Position numbers and translations under genes: made by a program
The notes under the pieces: model-generated
Database searches by the model: none
Told to the model about the DNA's origin: nothing
The model's input: only the letters and a program-made list of their open reading frames with translations
In this document: one piece after another, positions 21,760 through 32,054 of the stretch
Position numbering within the stretch: position 1 is the first letter of the stretch
How the letters are laid out: each line of letters opens with the position of its first letter
Assembly (NCBI GenBank): GCA_944990035.1
Contig: CALYLX010000126.1
Span: 1,426,001-1,490,000 of the forward strand
Source: Clitopilus passeckerianus
Taxonomy: Eukaryota > Basidiomycota > Agaricomycetes > Agaricales > Entolomataceae
Direction of reading: 5' to 3'
Length of the DNA stretch: 64,000 nt

Positions 21760-23342
21760 TCAGTCGGAGTCCATGAGCTCGTCCAATTCCCGCTGCTCTT
21801 CTTCCGTGAGCTCAAACCTATTTTCGGGGGGCTTTTCCCCTTGAGGTTTAGAGACATCGCCATCCGTCTTGGAAATTGGGGCTGCTGGAGCCAATAGCTC
21901 TGCAGGCAGAACATCAGAATGGTAGAAAGAGGTTAACGAAATAGTCTTGCCGGTCAATTTCCACTGTCGAATGGTACCATCAAGGCTAGTAGACAAGATC
22001 ATCGGCTCCACCTTCAATGCGCCGTCGATTTTTTCAGTCCTTTTCCAGAACCGTATGGCGGTCACGTCGTGCCAGTGTGCGTCGAGCTCCCTGATCAGCT
22101 CTGGATGCTCAGGTCTGTAACGTCCCAGACACGTAGAATATCTCCAGCGCCAGAGATTAAGTAGGGTTCTGCAATCTCAGTCGTGCCAAGATGCAAGATC
22201 GCCCTGACAGCCTTTGGGTGGTTGATAGTGTGGGTCTTTCCTGAGGCTGGCTCTACGAGAACTTGGACCGTATCATCCGAGGATGCTATTCAAAGATATT
22301 ATAATTTGAATTGGCCTTTAGGAGTTCGGGAACCATGCTCACCTGTCCATAGCTGTCCCGAGACGTAAAGCATATCATTTACACCTGTTCGATGATAGCT
22401 GTATTCCTTCTGCGAGCTAACCCTCCACCGCGGGTTTTCGCCTACATATCTCGTCAGGTGCCAGCAGATGATCAGGCCCATGGTATCTGCTGTGTATAAA
22501 GTGACGGAGGTAGGAGATGGTTCAACTGCCACAAGACATTCCACTGGTCGCGAGTGGGCAGAGATACTGCCGGTGCTCGTCAATGGAACCTTCCTGGACG
22601 GGTCAGACAAGTCCCTGTAACCATATCAGTTCCTGTTCTCTTAAGTGGAAGATAGCAACCGACCAGAACCGAACGGTCTTGTCGGAGCTTGACGAGATTA
22701 AAAGCTGCACGGAGGGTATGGCCAGCAAGCTCTTCACAAAATCGCCATGTGCGCTGGGGGTTGAGGAAACTAGTTCCTTTGTCTGTGTAGGACGTCACCG
22801 GCTGTTCTTCGAAATGATGATTAGAACCGACATCTATATCCCAGATATTGATATTCTGCGTCGTAAACTGTCAGTTTCTAACGAAATATCCTCAGCATTG
22901 CTACTCACTTTATCCCATGATCCTGTTATAAGATACTTATGATCATTGCTCCCTTGTGGGATCTTGCAGAATGCGAGGCACGTAACAGGCCCCTTGTGTC
23001 CTTTATAGAGCCTTAGAGTTTTGCCAGACTAGCAGTAACATGGTGAATGTCAGTTGACAAGTTGCGACAGGCAACGAAAACCTCACGTCAAGATCAAGTT
23101 TCCTTGCTACAGCGGTATTCTCTGCTATCCACGCAGCATTGCCTCTGATCTCAATCCCCAAAGCCTTCCCGGACAACTGTAACGGAGACCCCAAGTCCTT
23201 GATCTTTTCCGATTTCTGTTTCCGAGCCTAGTTGTAAAGCTTTGATCATCAGCATTGGATGCCATTCTCGTGATAGATAGCAAGAGACCTCGCTCAATTG
23301 AAGCTGTGCTTCGGAGACAAGGAAATTTGAGTAATCTGACAT
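21760..23342 (-). CDS. WD40-repeat protein, specific role unknown
   Basis: Beta-propeller protein. Start ATG 23340-23342 (MSDYSNFLVSEAQLQLSE); stop 21760-21762 after an acidic tail EEEQRELDELMDSD. Between them lie several exons with WD repeats: SGKTLRLYKGHKGPVTCLA, GDFVKSLLAIPSVQLLISSS with DKTVRFW, ISAHSRPVECLVAVE, a WHLTRYVGENPRWRVSS region and LSTSLDGTIRQWKLTG. The propeller is followed by a Pro/Lys/Glu-rich linker. The fold is clear, but the subfamily was not recognised, so no complex or pathway is claimed. At least seven introns. It lies tandem to and downstream of the PKA gene with a 540-bp gap. Confidence 0.85.
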
Positions 23343-23884
23343 GGTCGACGAAAGTGGCTGATTGAGAAGCGCCTGCGAAGCAGGGACCAGTGCATCAACG
23401 GGCGCAGTGGATCAATCAACGTTTAACGTTTGACCGCAAGAAGCATAGATATATTATATGAAACAAATCAAAGGTGTTAACGGATACAAAGAGGCAGTAC
23501 GCAAGCAGACTAGAGGGCAGAGCTACACAGGTAATAATAAAAATAATGATGCAGGCAGGATAGAGCAGAAGATATTTACACAATGGGGCCGAAGGGTCGA
23601 AGATCAGGTAAAGAGAGTAGGTTATTCGGTATCGATATAAAAATATATATGATGATGAAAAGAGAACGAAATCAATCCCAATAATGAATGTATGAAACAA
23701 AGCGCACGGCGGCGCGGTCAGCAGAAAGGCTACAGCAATCAAGACGGAGTGAGAGAGTAAACGAAAGAAAATTTCTAACACAGGTGATGAAATAAGATTA
23801 TACGGTAGCGAGCGATTAGAACCAGGTGGTATAGCGCGGGGTTGCGAACGACGTGTATATCCGCGTCTGTCTGGGCGAGAATAG
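23343..23884. other. Intergenic: PKA 3' flank and WD40 gene upstream region
   Basis: This 542-bp gap lies between two minus-strand genes. The middle (about 23440-23760) is AT-rich and may be the PKA 3' UTR. A long minus-strand open frame crosses it into the PKA gene out of frame with the kinase and is hydrophobic and compositionally odd, so it was not accepted as a gene. Confidence 0.5.
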
Positions 23885-25377
23885 TTAGAATTCCAAGAAT
23901 TGGTAGTCAATAGGATCGAAGCGTTGATGGGGAGCAAGTTGAGCCTCTTCGCGAACGAGGCCTGGAACCTCATCCGTAGGTGGGAGTGGGAGATGAAGGA
24001 AATGGCGAGTGTCATCAACGGATGTAGTGTGAGGCACGATGGGGGCCTGAAAACGTCGGATCAGTTGTTAGGCTCGAGGAGATACGCTTCAAGGGCTTAC
24101 ATTGATTTCACGACGCTCGAGCGCGTCCCAGTCTACTCCTCTGAACCAAGGGTGATCGAGAATGTCTTGAGGGCCACCGTTCATGTTACCCAAACGCTTG
24201 GTACGGTCGGGGTTAAGGAAAGCTTTGATGAGGTCACGGGAGAGGGGGTCCATCGTGCGCGGCCAATGGATCTGACCGCTGAGAATCTTCTCGTAGATTC
24301 CATACGGCGACTCATCAAAGAAAGGAGGATACCCGACGAGCATTTCATAGCACAGCACGCCACATGCCCACCAATCCGCAGCCTTCCCGTGGCCGTCAGA
24401 TTGTATAATTTCAGGGGCAAGGTACTCAGGTGTACCGCACAGAGTCCATGTACGGTCGTCCACAATCTTGGCGAAGCCGAAGTCGGTGAGTCGAAGGTAT
24501 CCAGTAGAGTCGAGGAGAAGGTTCTCGGGTTTGAGGTCTCGATAAATGATGTTAAAAGAGTGTAGATATTTGAGGGCCAAGATGATAGTGGCGAGATAAA
24601 AACGAGTGACATCAGGAGTAAACCGTTGAGCGCGACGGAGAAGAGTGAAGAGCTCGCCGCCTGGAACATACGACATCAACATGTAAATGTTGAGACTGTC
24701 CTGAAAGGTGGCGAAGAGATCGACGACGAAAGGGTGCTTGACACGGGATAAAATGTAGCGTTCCGCGTTGACGTGTTCCACCTGACGGAGCCTGACAATT
24801 TCTGACTTGCGGAGGACTTTCATGGCGAAGTGGCTTCGAATACTTGGGTGGCTGCGAGCAGCCTTGTGTCGCACTAGCAGCACTCTCCCAAAGGTACCTG
24901 TGCCTGCATAGCAATTCAGAAAATGTTTTTAGAAATGTAGAAAGAAAAAGAACCTAGTGTTCCCCGAATTTCGAAATCAGAAAGCTTCAAACCATTCCGT
25001 GCAAGATGAACCGTCTCGTCCTCAAGGAGTCGAAGGGGACGGTTGGAGGCATTCTCCTCTGTGTTGGTATCGACCTCCATTGTCTCCTCTGCTGGACGCT
25101 CTTGGGTTGGAGTTGCGTCCGAAGCGCTCTTCAATGCCGTGTCCATCTTCTCATCACTGTAGCGGGGTTCGGTGTCAACAACGATTGCATCGGCGTCCTT
25201 TTCAGTCTCGGCGGGTGCAGGGGAGAGCGGTGGGGTTAATGGAGCGTCTTGGATGACGACATGAGAGTCTCGACGTTGCAACGGTTGCAGCGTATTAGCG
25301 AGAGAGGGTCTGCGGCTCAAGCTCGCTTCCGGAGATATGGGTTGTGGTGATAAATGCATGGGTGCTGAAAGAGACAT
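23885..25377 (-). CDS. cAMP-dependent protein kinase catalytic subunit (AGC kinase)
   Basis: Serine/threonine kinase of the PKA catalytic family. Start ATG 25375-25377; an in-frame TAA lies just upstream. About 145 residues of Ser/Pro/Glu-rich sequence (MSLSAPMHLSPQPISPEASL) precede the kinase, an extension common in fungal PKA. The kinase has GTGTFGRVLL, the lysine in HFAMKVL, the catalytic loop YRDLKPENLLL, DFGFAK, the activation loop TLCGTPEYLAPE (T-loop Thr present) and WWACGVLCYEML. The last exon gives the AGC C-terminal tail ending DPIDYQFLEF, with a hydrophobic-motif-like terminus, and stop 23885-23887. Only two or three introns are needed, one splitting the glycine-rich loop and one after RREIN, few compared with neighbouring genes. 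No frame break. Confidence 0.93.
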
Positions 25378-25795
25378 TCCAAGCAATTAGGGTGCAGCTA
25401 TTAGGTCTTTTGAACTTTCACAGCCGAAGCTTTTTGTAGGATTCAAAGAGCCCAAAGACCAGCGAGATCAATCGCTAGCGAGGTGGGAGTATACGCCTGA
25501 TAGTACCGAATAATGGCAGATCAGTGATCAATGGAGCGTATTTATGAGGCTTAAGCGCACTGCGCTGCGCTCTGCACGAGAAGGTGGGGAGAAAGGGAGG
25601 ATTGATGAAGACTCGACAGCTTGTTGCACAGGACGACTAATGTAAGAGCCACTAAGCGGAGGGTAATAAGCTGACAGCGCTCATCAACTCAACAACGTGG
25701 CAACAGTCAAATGCTGTCAAAAGCCCAGTGATGTAAGAAAAGCGCAAATCATATGGTCACTTCAGTATATTTTATTGTTCCAAACTTCTTTTTTC
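25378..25795. other. Intergenic: PKA upstream region and dioxygenase 3' flank
   Basis: This 418-bp gap contains a GC-rich segment near 25555-25600 (TGCGCTGCGCTCTGC) upstream of PKA. No ORF, RNA gene or repeat could be supported. Confidence 0.5.
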
Positions 25796-27094
25796 TCAGA
25801 GGCCAAATGCGAATGTTGGATTACCATACAGACTGCTAATAACCTTGACTTTTCCACCCTCTCCAGCACCAGCAGCGACATATAAAGGAACGAAGTGGTC
25901 TTCACGGGGGTGGCAAGCTCTAAACCCTAGATGGGAGGGTAGCTCGATCATTGCTTTCTTCCGAGCTGCCGCCTGCGCAGTACGTGCATATGGTTAGGTC
26001 ATAGATCCACATGAGAAAATACTGCAGAATACGAACATCAGGTACGGTTACCGCCTCCAAGATCGCTTGATCGAATTCCTTGTGGATCGGTTTGCATGTG
26101 TCGGGAGAAACAGCTTCGGTCTCTCAGGTTGTGGACGGTCAAGCCTCCAGAGAGGATCAATATCCCTTCCTCTCTGCACAGGGACATCAGAGAGCGCCAC
26201 ACTAAGGAAGAACATACGTACCTTAACTGTCTAACCATTTTTCCTAGAGCCCAGTTCTTTTCCGGGTTCAAGCTGGAATCAATGGAGACTTGAACAATTG
26301 GGATATCGGTGAAGGTCTCCCCGAACATAAGACGGAATGGCACGAAAACACCGTGATCGAAGCCGGGACCGTCAAAACCTCGTCCATCGGACCCCCTTGG
26401 CTCTATCTTTGGCGTCGTTCGGGCCAATTGTCCCGCCTGACAGATGGAAAAGGGAACTGAGATGAACGGCCATGATCGCAAACCAATTCCCGAACCTCTT
26501 TGTAAAGTTCCACGACGCGGCGCGAGAGGACCGCATCGCCTCGAGACTTGAATTGTAGCTCGTATAGAGCGGGGGGAAACCCGTAGTAATCCATGAGTAA
26601 TGGGTTCTCGTCACCATAGTCGGTAACTATAGAGCGTCAGCCAGTTCAGTTCTTGGGCTTCCGGCCTCTCGGAGATTTATATTACCTAGGCGTTCTCCAT
26701 GTGTCTCCCAGTGAGCACTGAAGACGACAATTCCTTTGGGATTGTATTTCTTGAGCAATGCAGGGCCAAAGTCCTTCAGAAAGGCTGCAAGGGGGCCTTT
26801 GGCTCCTGCATAGGTGCCCATACCAGCTATGGCACTTGCCTCCTCCCACGCAAGGATAGGAGATCCATGAGCAAAGAAAAAAGCGGGGATGTTGTCCGGG
26901 GTTGAGGGTAACTCTTCCAGTGCCTTCTGCCAATCAGTCTGATTAGTGATAGAAACCAGATTCTGTGCCATGACTGGTCCAGGGGTGTTGACTATTGAAG
27001 TAGCCAAGAATCGACGAGAAAACCTAAGCAGTATGGGTGATGAGAGGCAGATGGCGAGTAAGAGCACAAGGAAGCTTGTTGATAACTTTGACAT
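25796..27094 (-). CDS. Extradiol DOPA 4,5-dioxygenase-like (LigB family)
   Basis: Homologue of DODA/LigB class III extradiol dioxygenases, which open catechol rings such as L-DOPA using a non-heme metal; in some mushrooms related enzymes make betalain-type pigments. Metal and active-site His motifs are FFAHGSP, VVFSAHWETHG, FDGPGFDHGVFVPFRLMFGE and ACHPREDHFVPLYVAAGAG; ILILSGGLTVHNLRD is also conserved. The longest ATG start (27092-27094) adds a hydrophobic leader MSKLSTSFLVLLLAICLSSP then RFSRRFLATS before the internal MAQNLVSI (ATG 26969-26971), where most homologues would begin. The frame breaks after CFS near 26103-26105: the next conserved block (DTCKPIHKEFDQAIL) is in another frame and no intron fits. 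Either a sequence error or an inactivating mutation. Stop 25796-25798. Confidence 0.82.
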
Positions 27095-27218
27095 GCAATA
27101 CAAACGTTCTTTTAAAGGATTAGATGGTCATTTGACGATCGTAAGGACAAGACTGGTTGTAGGATGCTGATTATGTATGCTCACGTCACCGCGATTATGT
27201 CATGTCCAATCTTCGACC
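27095..27218. promoter_or_regulatory. Bidirectional promoter region, dioxygenase/TFB3
   Basis: About 124 bp lie between the dioxygenase long-form ATG and the preferred TFB3 ATG. It also holds an in-frame upstream ATG (27177) for TFB3. Confidence 0.55.
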
Positions 27219-28566
27219 ATGACCAGTCGATGGCTCAAGGGGAAGACCGTCAGGAAAGGCGGAGGCGGCGCGTCGAGCAGTAGTACGCGTTCGTCGACGC
27301 CTCAGATACAGACAACGTCTACGACGGTCTTCGGTGGTGGTATCAAGGATGCCTCGGGCAGAGTGTCAGAATACTTCGTGAGTTATGTCGTTTTACCGAT
27401 TTCCAAATACGACTCTAAGAAAATATCCAGTCTATGGACGACCAATGTCCAGTATGCAAGAGCGACAGATACCTTAATCCTAAGTTAAGGCTTCTGGTAA
27501 GCTCGTGCTATCACAAAATGTGCGTCTCTGGTCTGCTCGATTCGTTATACTGCCTTACACTGAATAGGTGTGAATCTTGCATTGATCGTCTATTCACTCT
27601 CGGACCGGCACCATGTCCTATGTGCAACAAAGTCTTGCGCAAGCTAGCTTTTACTCCTCAGACTTTCGAGGACCTCGGTGTGGAGAAAGAAGTTGCTGTC
27701 CGGAGACGTGTCGCAAAGGAGTGCGTATGACATTCTTTCACAAATATTCCTAATCTAGGTGATTTATCGCACAAAGGTTCAACAAACGACGCGAGGACTT
27801 TCTCGACCTACGCTCTTACAATGATTACCTAGAGGAGGTTGAAGATATCAGCAAGTGTCCTCACCACCATTGCCAAGGCACCAGCTAACTAGTCTTCACA
27901 GCCTTCAACCTGATTAATGACATAGACATTCCAAAAACAGAGGCCCGCATTGCCCAATACCGTGCCGAAAATGCAGCCCTCATCGAGTTGAACATCCAAC
28001 GAGACGAGCAATATGCACAAGCACTCAAAGAGCAAGAAGATTACGAACGGCGAGAGCGAGAAAATCGCGCTGCCGAACTTCGTCGCGAAGAAGAAGAGGA
28101 GAGGGAGGAACGAGAAAAGGGTCGAAGAGAGATCATTGACAAGCTGGAGACCAGTGACAAGGACCCGCATAAGCTTATTGCGAAGTCTCGCGCGAACGCG
28201 ATGAAGCGGTCGTCCGCTCGGACGCAGTCCTCGACGACTCAGAGTAACGCGAAGCTCCTTAGGTCCAGGGCAGCTCAAAGCACGGTCGTTCCCGACGTGC
28301 CCCACGTCCCTCTCCAAGATGATTGGGACGCATATGAAGACAAATTCTCGATCAGACATGGAGGGTATAATGACTTCTTGAGCGAAGCCGTGAGGAGGGA
28401 CAGGGAAGGCATCATGAGAGGCGGAGGATACATGGTCGAGGAAGCTTGGGAGCGAGCACTGAGATACGCTGTTGCGGCCTTGGATTTACCCCCTTTGTCC
28501 GGGCTGGATTCTGAATCTGCGTCACAAGTGGATGCTGGCGGCGATGTGATCATGGCAAATATGTAA
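27219..28566 (+). CDS. TFB3: TFB3/MAT1, CDK-activating kinase assembly factor of TFIIH
   Basis: RING-finger subunit that anchors the CDK7-cyclin H kinase to TFIIH. The C3HC4 RING is complete: CPVCKSDRYLNPKLRLLVSS, CYHKMCESCIDRLF and PCPMCNKVLRKL. The MAT1 core helices follow (FNKRREDFLDLRSYNDYLEE; ITFNLINDIDIPKTEARI; YRAENAALIELNIQRDEQYA) with a charged coiled region and a C-terminal domain ending MANM at stop 28564-28566. The intron at 27851-27901 must start GCAAGT to give EDI-TFNLIND, a GC-AG intron. The preferred start is ATG 27219 (MTSRWLKGKTVRK); an in-frame ATG at 27177 would add 14 residues. Converges on the peptidase gene with 105 bp between stops. Confidence 0.93.
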
Positions 28567-28671
28567 AGGTGTATATTATTGCGTTCAATAAAAATTAATA
28601 TGTGCATTCATGACTATATCCCGACGAAATGGCGGGAAGAATTGAAGAGTACAGTGTGCGTTGGTATTGAC

Positions 28672-30508
28672 TTAGCAGACTCGTGTGCTGGTAACTTCCT
28701 TCCGATGCATTCTCTCCTTCTCTGTAAGAGGGCTTGTCATAGGGAAGTACAGGATTTGATATTCTTTCTTGCTAAAGAACGGTTCAGTTTTTCGTGCTGG
28801 TAACAAGTATAAGAAGGTGCGAACCTCAGCTTTTTGGTCTTGATCCTGAACGGCGACAAAATCTTGGTCGGATCAGAAATCTTCTCAGCCTGTCCCTTGA
28901 ATAGTGAAGCAGGAGATAACTTCTTTGTGGGCGAGGTAACTGTCTTCAGTATTATGATCTCATCATCGCCTTCCTTCGAACTGGGGCCAGACGAGCGAGC
29001 ACGCTTGGATGACAGGTCAACACCATCGGACAGACGCTTCTTCCCATTTGCTTGGGATCCCGGGGTCTGCTCTTTCCTATGTACAACATCGTTTTCGTTC
29101 ATTGCAAGGGCAGCATGCCTGATATCGTCAGGTATACGCCTGGTTGGATTGCATCTAAGCTAGGTAGGATAGATATTGAAGTGAAGGCTTACAATGCAGG
29201 GTCAAACGTGAGCAAGTCAATTTGGCCACCTTTGTTGATCTCATAGCCCACTATAAGCCGTGAATGTCCGCTGTGCTGAAGAACGAGAGGCATGCGGTCC
29301 GTGACAGTAATAGGGGTTGCCCCCATGAGTGCCTGAGTGACGCTAGTGGGTCCGGCATTGGTTGACTTTGGGGAGAAATATTTCACAATCCAATCTAGGA
29401 CAACGTCTACTCCTTTCGCTTTGTCTTCCAGGTTAAAGTCAACTAATTCTGCTCTAGAAAGCAATCAGACGTCAGGGATTGCGGAGACGAAAGCGAACCT
29501 CACGGAATGCCTCGGTACGAGAAGGCCACCCAGAGGTCTACACCACATATATTAGCGGATAGAGGTAGAAGGGAGAGAATGTTCAATAACCTCCTGTCCC
29601 GATCCAACTACGGGTGTTCTTCAGGCGCTTTAGTTGTTGTGCCCCAACTTTATCAAATCCTGAACATCATTGAGACGCTTCAACGGAGAAAGGGACTCGA
29701 TGGACGTACCAGCTGCCCAGGCATCTTCTATAAGTTGTTGAAGATTTCTGACACTGGGTGTTGGAGAGACATCAAGCAAAGGGAAGTACAATGGCTGAGA
29801 TGTCTGATTCATCAGGGCCGTGCATGACATCAAGTAATTCCTATACCTGCAAGGTCCTATTAAAGTGACATGTTGAGTGATTTTCAGGGGACAGCTTACC
29901 CACACCCCCAAACTTTATCCCATAGATCTTGGCTGATATGCACCGTGCCAGGATAACACAAGGCAGCCTTCCGTGTAGTGCCTTGCGCATGACTGGACCA
30001 AAGAGCTTTCCTTAGCAGAGGTATTAGTCCTTAAATTAGAATTTAGTGTCAAACAAGATTTTATAGTATATAAATTACCTGGAGTAAAGTTCTTTGGAGG
30101 GCTCGTGCGTAAAGAGGGATGCCAAAAGACATCATTTCGTTCGATAATTCCTTTCAGCTTATTCCAGCTTAGTTTACTTTGACCTTTGGAAGGCGAGCTC
30201 GATGCATTATTTCCACGTTCTGAGGTAGAAACATCCACTATTTCAAGTTCTCTATTCTCTGGGATAGATATGGGCATCCTCTGTCTGATTCCTTACCACG
30301 AAGACGTACCCGAAAGTGGCTCCTCGGCGAAATGAAGATCATAGTGCTCCTGACGAGCCTCGACGTCAAGTGTTGATAGATCACTGGCACATATAGCACA
30401 TGTTAGGTTGTTTTCGTTGTCTTCATCCGTCCTCGAAGCTGGCTTTGACGACGAAGAGCCAACGCATACAATTTCTTGGTCAAAGTCAACGCTGCCGCTA
30501 GGGGACAT
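28672..30508 (-). CDS. Peptidase C78 (ZUP1/UFSP-type cysteine peptidase, likely deubiquitinase)
   Basis: Member of the UFSP/ZUFSP peptidase family; the human relative ZUP1 cleaves K63-linked ubiquitin in genome maintenance. Start ATG 30506-30508. A C2H2-like finger CAICASDLSTLDVEARQEHY then DLH sits near the N-terminus. The catalytic Cys is in WGCGYRNYLM, and the His and Asp in LQHSGHSRLIVGYE and LLTFDP. Upstream, KALWSSHAQGTTRKAALCYP matches the family. The C-terminal exons give KLSKKEYQILYFP and stop 28672-28674. One frame break at a C4 run (29642-29645, plus strand) lies between QDLIKLG and QQLKRLKNTRSWIGTG; one extra base repairs it. About ten introns. Human-like linkage specificity is inference. 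Head-to-head with the proteasome alpha4 gene. Confidence 0.88.
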
Positions 30509-30624
30509 CAACTGACGGACACGAAGGGAGATTAAGCTGCTTATCTAATCCACATCCTTCCTTCAATTGCGTACACTCTCGACGCGCGTCCATTGATTGA
30601 GGACTACCTTAATATCGTTCAGTC
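30509..30624. promoter_or_regulatory. Bidirectional promoter, C78 peptidase/proteasome alpha4
   Basis: 116 bp separate the two divergent start codons. I did not find a proteasome-associated control element of the yeast GGTGGCAAA type. Confidence 0.6.
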
Positions 30625-31860
30625 ATGTCCAGATCCTACGACAGAGGTGAGTCGCTATCAGTACATGGCGTCTAGTTAACTGACGAATTTTGGATAGCCC
30701 TTACCGTTTTCTCTCCCGATGGACATCTGTTCCAGGTTCGCACATGTGCTGCTGATCGTAGATGACGGTGGTCCTGACTTTTCATGACGCGATTTACAGG
30801 TTGAATATGCGCTGGAGGCAGTGAGAAAGGGAACATGTGCTGTAGGTACACGAGTTTTGCTCAGAAAACAAGCCTTATAACCAGGCTGCAGGTTGGCGTC
30901 CGGGGTAAAGATGTTGTTGTGCTTGGTGTAGAGAAGAAGTCGGTCCTGCAGCTTCAAGACCCTAGGACTGTCCGAAAGGTCGTTATGCTGGACGATCACA
31001 TCTGTCTTGCTTTTGCAGGTTGGTCCGCACCACCTCATGCTTATGATCGTTCCACCAAGCCCAGCCCCTAGGTTTGACCGCGGATGGTCGTGTTCTCATC
31101 GACAAAGCACGCATAGAATGTCAAAGTCACCGATTAACCGTCGAAGATCCTGTTACTGTTGAATATATCACAAGACATATTGCCGGGATTCAGCAGGTAA
31201 GTTCTTACAAACTATAAATTTCGTTCAGAATTACTGAATATTCGCATAAGCGATATACCCAATCCGGTGGTGTTCGCCCTTTCGGTATCTCGACACTTAT
31301 CGTTGGCTTTGATCCCCATGATACACGACCACGTCTGTACCAGACAGAACCCAGCGGTATCTACTCTGCGTGGAAGGTTTGCTCCTCCAGTACACGAGTC
31401 GTAATTCTTGTTCATCTTCTTCCTCAGGCAAATGCTATTGGACGATCGTCTAAGACAGTTCGGGAGTTTTTGGAGAAGAACCATAAGGACGACATGACAC
31501 GAGAGGAGAGCATTAAGCTTACCGTCAAGAGTCTGCTGGAAGTCGTGCAAACTGGTGCCAAGAATATTGAGATCAGCGTCATGGAGAGTTATGGCAAGAT
31601 TACAGTCAGTATAGAGCGTTGCAACCATATGTACACTGATACTCATGTCTTTACAGAATCTTGAACTCTCAGAGATAGAGTCGATTGTCTCCGAGATAGA
31701 AAGGGAGAAGGAAGCAGGTATGTCATATTTATGGACTTTGTAATGCATTTGCTAAATCACTTTTGCAGAGGCTGAGAGGAAACGATCTAGGTTGGCTGCA
31801 ACCGCTGCAGGCCAAGCAGCAATGGCATCCAGGGCGACAGATACTCCTGGAAGTTCATGA
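30625..31860 (+). CDS. PRE6: 20S proteasome subunit alpha 4 (PSMA7/Pre6)
   Basis: Alpha-ring subunit of the 20S core particle. Start ATG 30625-30627 gives [20 protein letters not shown] then [20 protein letters not shown], the alpha-subunit signature and gate-forming N-terminus. Next are [60 protein letters not shown] and [20 protein letters not shown]. The C-terminus [20 protein letters not shown] ends in an Ala-rich tail at stop 31858-31860. Sequence pattern fits alpha4 best among the seven alpha types. Seven or eight introns, all canonical and in frame. Followed about 195 bp downstream by the Sec7 gene on the same strand. Confidence 0.95.
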
Positions 31861-32054
31861 TTATGTTAACACGAAACCATGCAAAATATATCAGAATCGT
31901 ACATTCTCTCAGCAATCGCCTTCGCGTAAGATTTCAGAAACCATCGAGGACGCGTCTGTGGGTCAGGGTCCTTCCGAGATAGGCAACTGACACGTGCGCA
32001 TCAAGAGAGTGACATTGCCATTTAACTCGAAGCTGTAGCTCTGTAGAGCCAACC

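Noticed and set aside
23416..24018. 200-codon minus-strand open frame
   Set aside because: It overlaps the last PKA exon in another frame, has odd hydrophobic composition and no motif.
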